64,000 nucleotides of DNA from Sphingorhabdus sp. (GTDB taxonomy: Bacteria > Pseudomonadota > Alphaproteobacteria > Sphingomonadales > Sphingomonadaceae), in assembly GCA_028279555.1 (NCBI GenBank), contig JANQNO010000008.1:372001-436000 (forward strand), in the 5' to 3' direction. Below the pieces are notes generated by a model. It made no database searches. It was not told the origin of the DNA and was given only the letters and a program-made list of their open reading frames with translations. A program made the position numbers and the translations under genes. Positions 54,419 to 61,502 of the stretch are shown here, one piece after another; the first letter of the stretch is position 1; each line of letters begins with the position of its first letter.

Positions 54419-57400
54419 ATGCCGCAATCAAAATACTATAAAACGGTGGAACAGCGTCTGGCCAAATATGGCGGGCCGCGAAGCGAAGCGCTGCCGCCCT
54501 TCGACCTGCAGCAGATCGCAGCCAAAAGCTGGTTTCAGGCGCAGAAATCGAAGGCAACGCAAGCGCTTCTAAAGCCAATTTACCGCTTCGGCCGCGGTTT
54601 CATGCCGGTCATGAATCTGGCAGGGATAACGCATATCGTGCGCGACAGCGAAGTGCGACAGGTGCTGGCAAGGCCGCAGGATTTCCCCGTCCCCTTCGGC
54701 CCCGAGATGAAGGCGCTGGCGGGCGGTGCGACATTCGTGCTGGGGCTCGAAGGCGAAGAACATACGCGCCAAAATGCGCTAATCCACAAAATCGTCCGCC
54801 CGTCGGATGCGGAGCGGATCGTCAAGCTGGCAAGGAAATTCAGCGAAGCTCTCATCGAAAACAGCGCGGGCCGGATCGACGCCGTCAACGATTACTTCAA
54901 GCGCGTGGCAGCGGAAATCTGCGTTCACTATTTCGGTTTCTCGGTGCAGGATTCCGACGCTTTTGCAGACTGGACCATCGCCACCTCGGCGCTGCTCTTT
55001 GCCGACCCCTATGGCGACGAGAATACCGCCGACCTCGCCTTCAATGGCGCAGCGCGGCTGCGCGCCGTTATCGACAATTCGGTTTCGCGGCTAAAGCGGC
55101 TGATGGAAAAAGGCGCGCTTGCAGAAGATGGCGGCGACACACTTCTCGAACGGCTTCTGACTTTGCAGCTGAGCGGCGAAGAGCAAATCACGGATGCTGA
55201 AATCCGCGCCATATTATATGGCCTGGTTGCAGGTTTCATTCCGACCAACACGCTGGCCGCCGCCAAGATGCTCGAGGAGCTTGTCCGCAGGCCCGATGCC
55301 TACAAATCGGCCACGGAAGCAGCCGCCAAAGGCGAGCGAGAGACACTGAAAAAGATACTGCTGGAGGCAAGCCGGCTCAATCCGGGGTTGGCACCCGGCC
55401 AATTCCGCTATTGCCCCCGCGACACGCATATCGAGGTCGACGGCAAGCAGAAGAAAATCAAGGCCGGCTCGCTGCTGATGGTCTCGACCATGTCGGCGAT
55501 GCGCGACAAAAGGGCGTTCGCGAAGCCGCAAAAATTCTGGCCCGAGCGCACTGGTGAGGACGGCGAATGGGCCGAACCCGATCTGGTTTTTGGTGCCGGC
55601 ATTCATGTTTGTATCGGCAAACATCTCGCCATCGAGCAGATTACCGAGACGGCAATGCTGCTGCTTGCTCAGAAATCCGTCCGCCCGGCACCGGGCAAAG
55701 CCGGCAGAATGCGGCTTTTGGGGCCGGCACCGCGGCATATGGAATTCGTCTATGAGACGCCTGCTGCCAAACAGTCGATGTTTATCGTACTGGCCGATGT
55801 CGAAGACGGCATCTCGAAAGAGCAGGCGGACGGCGTCATCGCGCGGCTCGGCAACCCGGCAGGAAGCGGGATACGCGCCGCGATGAATGCCACTGGCATT
55901 GTCCATTTCACCTCGCTCTCGACGATCCAGACCGAAAAGGCGTTGAAGCTGGCTTTCGAACTCAGCGTCGATGGCGAGATTGACGATGCGCTGGCCTTGA
56001 TCGCGCAGCATGCCGGTGAGTATCTGCGCCCGGCATTCGCGCTTGCGGGCCTGGCGGAGAATGACGATCTGGCCCAGTTCATGTCCCGCCATGTCGTCAC
56101 CTTGCATGCCAAAATGTGGGGCGCGACGGGGCGCAACTATAACGGCCTCACCGAATTTCCCGTCGCCAAGGTGGAAAAACAGGCGCGCTTCGCCGATTTT
56201 GCAGGCCGCGTCCTGCGCGACTATGTGGCGACCGAAACCGCCCGGGGAAGCCACCCGACGCTGGTGCTCGGCCATCTGCGGCGTATCCTGCGGCAAGATT
56301 CGGTGCTCAAACGCGAAGCCACACCTGCACAATTGGCGCTGATGCAGGAGGCCGACCACGAAGGCTTCGATGCCTTCCAGCTGGTGACGCAGAAAATGCG
56401 GCTGAAACTGACCGCCTATCGCGAGCGGTCCCACTGGCAACGCGCCCTGGATTTCCTCAAGACCCGCGATGCCTTTGTCTTCTACAATCCGTTTTTCCTG
56501 CTCTTCGCGCTGTCCTGTTTTCTCTTCTGGCCGGCCATCGGCGGATCGCTGCTTCCCAAAATCCTGATCGTCGCGATGCTCGCCTTTCTGTCCGCGACGG
56601 CGCTCGGCGCGCTCATAATCGGAATCTTTCTTGCGCTGGTCCGTTTTCATGAGGAACGCGACAGCGTCTATGAAGATGATCCGCCGCTCGCCAAGCTGCG
56701 CGCGATCATCGCGGCAGAAAATCCGCCAGGATATGAGCAGAACCACGTTATGGCGGTGGGCAAGCTGAAACCCGGCCTGTTCAGAAAGATGGTCCATGCC
56801 TTCTCGCTCTGGTCGATCGGCATGTCGGTCAAACACTGGTTCCGGCCCGGCCTGATCAACCATATGGGAACAATCCACTATGCCCGCTGGTGGCGCATTC
56901 CGGGCACAGAGACGGTTTCCTTCTACTCCAATTTCGACGGTAGCTGGGAGAATTATCTGGAAGATTTCATCATGCGCAACCGCTGGGGGCAATCGGTGGG
57001 GTGGAGCAACTGGCAGGGGTTTCCCAAAACCCGTTTTCTCATGCTCGGCGGGGCAGGCGATGCCGACGGGTTCAAGCGCTGGGTCCGCATCGTCCAGCAG
57101 ATTGCGCCCTTCTGGTATTCGCGCTTCCCGGACCTGGCGACCGAGCGGATTCGCAATAACGGGATGATCCATATCGGCACCGGCCTGGCCGAAAGCGCAA
57201 CCGAAGCGGAAGAATGGATACGCTGTTTCAGCTCGATGCCGCGGCTTGAGAACCGGATCGAGCATGACGAGGTTCAGGCGCTGGTCTTCAGGGGCATGAA
57301 GCGGCTTCCCTATTCGGCCTGCCTTGCCTTGCAATTGCCGCCCGCGGGAAGCGATCTCGGCGAATATCTATGCTGGATCAGGGGCAAGCCCATGCGCGGC

Positions 57401-59014
57401 GAGAATTTTGTTCCCCATCGCAATCATGACGCCATCAAACTTCTGATCGAAGAGGGCATTCTGGTGCCGGTTCCGCGGCCCGAAGGCCAGCAAAAGGAAT
57501 ATGCGCTGGCCCACGCATTGACCGTTACCTTCGGCGACCGCCCGCTCGATGGCGGCCATTCTGCCGGTCTGAACGAAGCCAGCCCCGCCAATCTGCGCGA
57601 CGCGCAATCTTCCATGGCGCAGGCGGCCATATTCGGCCTTTCTGCCGCCGGCATCGGCAAGTTCGATGCCCCTCACATGGGCGAAGAAGAACTCGCCGAA
57701 TGCTTCCCGGACAACTTCCGGATGGGCATGGCCGCGCGCGGCCGCGCGCTCGGCGACATCGCGGAGAATGCCCCTGAAAACTGGCGCTGGAATGATGATC
57801 CCCGAGAGGCGGATGCGACGGAAGCCGTCCTGATGCTCTATGCCTCAGACCGGCAAAGCCTCGCCAGGATGGAGCAGGCGCATAGCGCCCTGCTTGAAAA
57901 TCATGGCGGGCGGCTACTCACCAAAATAGATTGCGCGCCGGCATGGCCGGACAAACAACGCGCCGATTTCGAGCATTTCGGCTATCGCGACGGCATTTCG
58001 CAGCCCGCCATCAAAGGCAGCAGCCGGGCAACGAAAATGGTCCCCGAACGCGATGTGATCGAACCGGGAGAATTCATCCTCGGCTATGGTGACAGTATGG
58101 GATATTATCCCGCCTCTCCGCTGCTTCCCGAGGAAGCGGACATGGCTGGCGCGCTGCCGGTCGTGATTGGAGAAAATCTCTCCAAATATCCCGATTTCGG
58201 AAACCGCAATCTTGCCGATGCGCCGCGCGACCTGGGCCGCAATGGCAGCTTTCTGGTCATCCGCCAGCTCAAACAGGACGTCGAGGGTTTCGACAAATTC
58301 GTCGGCGATGCAGCCGCCAGCCTCAACAAGGGCGGCTTTGGCGACCTTTATAAGGTGGTCGGGCAAAGCCCCGACAAGGAATGGGTGAAGGCAAAGCTGA
58401 TGGGCCGCTGGACCAATGGCAGGCCGCTGGTCGGCAATCCGGTTTTCAAACAATCATCGCCTGAAAGCCTCGCCGCGGAAACGGAGAATGATTTCTCGTT
58501 TGGAGAGGACGACCCGCATGGCCTTGCCTGCCCCTTCGGCTCGCATATCCGCCGCACCAATCCGCGCGACAGCAAGCTGCCCGGCGATGAAGGCGCGCTC
58601 GAAATCTCCAACCGGCACCGTATCCTGCGGCGCGGCCGCCCCTATAGCGATGCGAAGACGGGCGAGAAAGGCCTGCTCTTTGCCTGCTTTTGCACCGATA
58701 TCGAACGGCAGTTCGAATTCGTGCAGCAATTCTGGTCCAATGCGCCTTCCTTCCACGGGCTGAAAGACGAGCCCGACCCGATCATCGGCGCTTGCCCCAT
58801 CGATCCGGCAACGGGCGAAAGCAGGGACCGCCTGTTCACCATTCCGACGGCGAGCGGCCCGGTGCGGATCGAGGGCCTCAAAAACTTCGTGCAGATGATG
58901 GGCGGCGGCTATTTCTTCGTGCCCAGCCGTTCGGCGCTTAGCTGGCTCTCCGATACGGCGCTTTATGCGCCTGTGCGCCGCGCAAGCACCGGCAAGCAGG
59001 ATGTATCGACATGA
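54419..59014 (+). CDS. Cytochrome P450 - membrane segment - DyP peroxidase fusion protein
   Basis: 1531 residues. Cytochrome P450 domain about 20-445: heme-ligand loop FGAGIHVCIG with Cys398, E-x-x-R at Glu316/Arg319, I-helix AGFIPTNT (271-278) in which the usual acid before Thr is Pro275. Two or three transmembrane helices lie at about 685-745. A pair of similar segments, about 491-530 and 817-853, flank the membrane part. The C-terminal half (about 950-1515) is a full-length, class P-like DyP peroxidase: catalytic Asp1191 in GYRDG, proximal heme ligand His1376 in FGSHIRRTNPR, and an Arg in RILRRG. No signal peptide, so both heme domains probably lie in the cytoplasm. GAGGGG precedes the ATG; the stop overlaps the next start (ATGA). 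Two-heme enzyme of unknown substrate. Confidence 0.9.
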   Translation: MPQSKYYKTVEQRLAKYGGPRSEALPPFDLQQIAAKSWFQAQKSKATQALLKPIYRFGRGFMPVMNLAGITHIVRDSEVRQVLARPQDFPVPFGPEMKALAGGATFVLGLEGEEHTRQNALIHKIVRPSDAERIVKLARKFSEALIENSAGRIDAVNDYFKRVAAEICVHYFGFSVQDSDAFADWTIATSALLFADPYGDENTADLAFNGAARLRAVIDNSVSRLKRLMEKGALAEDGGDTLLERLLTLQLSGEEQITDAEIRAILYGLVAGFIPTNTLAAAKMLEELVRRPDAYKSATEAAAKGERETLKKILLEASRLNPGLAPGQFRYCPRDTHIEVDGKQKKIKAGSLLMVSTMSAMRDKRAFAKPQKFWPERTGEDGEWAEPDLVFGAGIHVCIGKHLAIEQITETAMLLLAQKSVRPAPGKAGRMRLLGPAPRHMEFVYETPAAKQSMFIVLADVEDGISKEQADGVIARLGNPAGSGIRAAMNATGIVHFTSLSTIQTEKALKLAFELSVDGEIDDALALIAQHAGEYLRPAFALAGLAENDDLAQFMSRHVVTLHAKMWGATGRNYNGLTEFPVAKVEKQARFADFAGRVLRDYVATETARGSHPTLVLGHLRRILRQDSVLKREATPAQLALMQEADHEGFDAFQLVTQKMRLKLTAYRERSHWQRALDFLKTRDAFVFYNPFFLLFALSCFLFWPAIGGSLLPKILIVAMLAFLSATALGALIIGIFLALVRFHEERDSVYEDDPPLAKLRAIIAAENPPGYEQNHVMAVGKLKPGLFRKMVHAFSLWSIGMSVKHWFRPGLINHMGTIHYARWWRIPGTETVSFYSNFDGSWENYLEDFIMRNRWGQSVGWSNWQGFPKTRFLMLGGAGDADGFKRWVRIVQQIAPFWYSRFPDLATERIRNNGMIHIGTGLAESATEAEEWIRCFSSMPRLENRIEHDEVQALVFRGMKRLPYSACLALQLPPAGSDLGEYLCWIRGKPMRGENFVPHRNHDAIKLLIEEGILVPVPRPEGQQKEYALAHALTVTFGDRPLDGGHSAGLNEASPANLRDAQSSMAQAAIFGLSAAGIGKFDAPHMGEEELAECFPDNFRMGMAARGRALGDIAENAPENWRWNDDPREADATEAVLMLYASDRQSLARMEQAHSALLENHGGRLLTKIDCAPAWPDKQRADFEHFGYRDGISQPAIKGSSRATKMVPERDVIEPGEFILGYGDSMGYYPASPLLPEEADMAGALPVVIGENLSKYPDFGNRNLADAPRDLGRNGSFLVIRQLKQDVEGFDKFVGDAAASLNKGGFGDLYKVVGQSPDKEWVKAKLMGRWTNGRPLVGNPVFKQSSPESLAAETENDFSFGEDDPHGLACPFGSHIRRTNPRDSKLPGDEGALEISNRHRILRRGRPYSDAKTGEKGLLFACFCTDIERQFEFVQQFWSNAPSFHGLKDEPDPIIGACPIDPATGESRDRLFTIPTASGPVRIEGLKNFVQMMGGGYFFVPSRSALSWLSDTALYAPVRRASTGKQDVST

Positions 59015-59679
59015 ATTGGGAAGATGCCAGCGCGCTGGAGGCTCTGCTTCCCGAATATATCAGCGGCACGCTTTCTGCCGCGGATACGCAGCGCGTGCGC
59101 GAGGCGCTGGAGAAATCGCCGGAATTGCGCGCCGCCTATGAGCGCGAATGGCATCTGAATGCACGCATCAAAAGTGGGATGAATATGATGGCAGACGAGA
59201 CCGACAAGAACAGCCGCAAGAGGCATGACGATCTGATGAAGGCGGCTGCGGCCGACGATGCCGCCTCAAGCGATGCTGGCAAAGAAAAAACGACCCTCGC
59301 GCACGCGCTTTCTTTCCTCAGCCCGAAAAAATGGCATCCCGCCATATCGCTTTCGGTGGCGCTCGCCGTTCCCTTGCAGGCCGCGGTGATCGCCGGGCAG
59401 GCAACGGCCATCGCTTCGCTGGAGGATGAAAATTTCCGCCTCGCCTCGGGGCCCTGCCCAGATGAAAGCAGCAAAAGCAGCATTATTGCTGAGTTTTCGG
59501 GTGATGCGCGCTGGCAGGATGTTGCAGCCCTGCTCGATGACGAAGAGCTTATCATATACAAACGCGGCGACTTCGGTGTGCTGACCTTGCGCAGCAAGAA
59601 GGAGGGGACCGCGCTGAACAACCAGATTGAAAGATTGAAGGCGTCTCCGCTTGTGACCAGTGCAGCACCGGCGAAATGA
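59011..59679 (+). CDS. Anti-sigma factor-like membrane protein
   Basis: 222 residues. A cytoplasmic N-terminus with the typical anti-sigma layout (LLPEYISGTLSAADTQRVREAL, then a helical stretch to about 60), one membrane segment at about 108-130, and a periplasmic C-terminus (about 135-222). No HxxxCxxC zinc motif. It would hold the ECF sigma factor encoded at 51267-51812. The periplasmic part (RWQDVAALLDDEELIIYKRGDFGVLTL, ending IERLKASPLVTSAAPAK) resembles the I9-like prodomain pattern of subtilases, and it is followed at once by a subtilase gene. ATGA overlaps on both sides. Confidence 0.8.
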   Translation: MNWEDASALEALLPEYISGTLSAADTQRVREALEKSPELRAAYEREWHLNARIKSGMNMMADETDKNSRKRHDDLMKAAAADDAASSDAGKEKTTLAHALSFLSPKKWHPAISLSVALAVPLQAAVIAGQATAIASLEDENFRLASGPCPDESSKSSIIAEFSGDARWQDVAALLDDEELIIYKRGDFGVLTLRSKKEGTALNNQIERLKASPLVTSAAPAK

Positions 59680-61445
59680 GGAAATTGCTGTTTTTCTTTT
59701 TGTTGGGCATGCTCTTGGCAGGGCTGGTACCAATCTCCTTCACGCAAAATTTGGAAGCCACCCGTTTAGCCCAGGCCGACACTGGCCAAAAATGCAGAAT
59801 CGTCGAGAAATGTCCGCCCGCGGTTTGCCGGGATGAGCGGCAATGTTCGCCCGGCAAATGTCAGACAATCAAGAATTGTGCCCCTCCGTCTTGTAAAGTT
59901 GAACGCAAATGCTCGCCCGGCAAATGCCGGATGGTGGAAGAATGCGGACCCGCCGGCTGCAGGGCCGTAAGAAAATGCGAACCGGAAAGTTGCCGCGATG
60001 TAAGAAATTGCAGGCCGGGGAAATGCACTCAAACGCAAAAATGCGCGCCGCCGGTTTGCAGGCCGGTCAAGAAATGCACGCAGGGCAAATGCCAGAAGAT
60101 CAGGGAATGCCAACCCGCCGAAAAACCGCCGGTCCAGATAGTCGAGACCAACCCCGTGTCCGCAGCCGATGAGCTTTCACCTGCCGAACCTGTGAACACA
60201 GTAGCGGAAATCGAGCCCGACCTCGGCCCGCTCGAAATGGCGGACCGGGACATTCCCGAATTTGTGCCCGGGCAAATTCTCTATTTCTCCAGGGCTCCGG
60301 CTTCGCGCCTTTCGCAGATCGCCGCAGCCGCCGATGTGGCAATCATCGAAACCATCCTGCTCGACCAGATCGGCATATCGATGATAACGGCCAGATTAAA
60401 GCCGGGTGATACCGTTGGCGGCGCGGGCGCAAGGCTGGAAAAACAGAAGGATGTGCTGTGGGCGCAGCCCAACCATTATTTTCAGCTGCTTGGACAGAGT
60501 TCGCGCAGCCGGGGCCTCGCGCTGCACGGAATAGGTACAGCTGGCGACCGGCAGAAATCAGGCTCGATCGTTATGATAGACAGTCTGGTCGATACCTCCA
60601 ATGCAGCGCTGGCGGGCGCGGCGATCGAGCAAAAGGGCTATGGCACAAAGGGGCGGCCCGATGCGCATGGCACGGCGATCGCCGAATTGCTGGTCGGCAC
60701 GGGCGACTATGCCGGAGTCGCACGCGGCGCAAAGCTGATCAGCCTGGCCGCTTTCGAACCTACCGAGCAACGCACATGGCTCTCGCAAACCCGCTATCTG
60801 GCGCAAGCGATGAATGAGGCATCGCGGCTGCGGCCCAATGTCGCCAACCTGTCCTTCGGAGCAAATGCCAGCGACCGGATTTTGACCCGCCTGCTCAACA
60901 AGCTGGAAAGCAGGGGTATCTGCGTTGTCTCTGCTGCCGGCAACGGCAATGGCGGCAAAGTGCTGTTCCCGGCGCGGCTTGCGACCACGCTTGCGGTGAC
61001 CGCGATAGACGGGCGCAAACGCGCCTATCGCTATGCCTCCAAGGGCCCCGAAATCAATGTCGCGGCCTGGGGCGTCAATCTGAATGCTGCCGTCCCCGGC
61101 GGCAGGCGCTCGGTTTCCGGCACGTCCTTCGCAACCGCCATCGTGTCGGGATCGTTGCTCGGTCTCGATGCCTGTTCGGGCGAATATAGCCCCAAGGCAA
61201 TGCGCGATTTCGTCACGCGCCATGCGCAGGATCTGGGCGAGAAGGGTCATGACGATATCTTTGGCGCTGGCCTGTTTCGCCTGTCGGAAGACACAGCAGA
61301 AAAGCAATCGAATGATGAAACTACGCCAAAATCCGAGGAGGAAGCGGGCGTTCCGCTTGCCGCCTGGCTTGGCGGTGCGGGCCTGCTACTGGCCGGGCTT
61401 TTCCTGCTGCTCTTCAGGCGGCGACGCAAAAAGCCGGAAGCCTGA
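59676..61445 (+). CDS. Membrane-anchored S8 subtilase with N-terminal cysteine-rich repeats
   Basis: 589 residues. Signal peptide (about 1-28), then a region at 40-145 made of ten 11-residue units of pattern C-x5-C-x4, with 20 cysteines. An acidic linker and a prodomain-like region (about 195-270, ending LWAQPNHYF) lead to the S8 domain: Asp302 in VMIDSLVD, His331 in DAHGTAIAELL, Asn in SAAGNGNG and Ser484 in VSGTSFATAIVSG. A C-terminal membrane helix (about 560-580) and an RRRRKK tail anchor it in the inner membrane, facing the periplasm. It is the last gene of the four-gene block and may cleave the anti-sigma-like protein; this is inference. Confidence 0.88.
   Translation: MRKLLFFFLLGMLLAGLVPISFTQNLEATRLAQADTGQKCRIVEKCPPAVCRDERQCSPGKCQTIKNCAPPSCKVERKCSPGKCRMVEECGPAGCRAVRKCEPESCRDVRNCRPGKCTQTQKCAPPVCRPVKKCTQGKCQKIRECQPAEKPPVQIVETNPVSAADELSPAEPVNTVAEIEPDLGPLEMADRDIPEFVPGQILYFSRAPASRLSQIAAAADVAIIETILLDQIGISMITARLKPGDTVGGAGARLEKQKDVLWAQPNHYFQLLGQSSRSRGLALHGIGTAGDRQKSGSIVMIDSLVDTSNAALAGAAIEQKGYGTKGRPDAHGTAIAELLVGTGDYAGVARGAKLISLAAFEPTEQRTWLSQTRYLAQAMNEASRLRPNVANLSFGANASDRILTRLLNKLESRGICVVSAAGNGNGGKVLFPARLATTLAVTAIDGRKRAYRYASKGPEINVAAWGVNLNAAVPGGRRSVSGTSFATAIVSGSLLGLDACSGEYSPKAMRDFVTRHAQDLGEKGHDDIFGAGLFRLSEDTAEKQSNDETTPKSEEEAGVPLAAWLGGAGLLLAGLFLLLFRRRRKKPEA
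59793..60110 (+). repeat. Ten tandem 33-base units coding the C-x5-C-x4 repeat
   Basis: Bases from the first to the last cysteine codon of the array. Nine full 33-base units plus seven codons of the tenth. Each codes C-x5-C-x4 with recurring Pro-Gly-Lys or Pro-Pro before the next cysteine. The units diverge at third positions, so this is an old coding repeat rather than a recent expansion. It is not a CRISPR array. Confidence 0.9.
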
Positions 61446-61457
61446 TCGCTTCCGGCT
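61432..61457. terminator. Hairpin at the 3' end of the cysteine-rich subtilase gene
   Basis: Perfect 10-base stem (AGCCGGAAGC, 61432-61441, and its complement at 61448-61457) with a six-base loop. It spans the stop codon, has A residues before and ATTT after it, and lies between two convergent genes, so it could act as a terminator in both directions. The T run is short. Confidence 0.6.
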
Positions 61458-61502
61458 ATTTCCTCAGTTCCAAATTCTTTGCGGCAGAGTGCCTGCCCTG
61501 TT

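Noticed and set aside
55214-57334. 706-codon minus-strand open frame inside the P450-DyP gene
   Set aside because: Opposite a frame with clear P450 and DyP motifs; composition is that of a shadow frame and there is no ribosome-binding site.
59793-60110. Regular 33-base repeats considered as CRISPR or satellite DNA
   Set aside because: Units are directly adjacent without spacers, diverge at third codon positions and keep a protein pattern, so they are a coding repeat.
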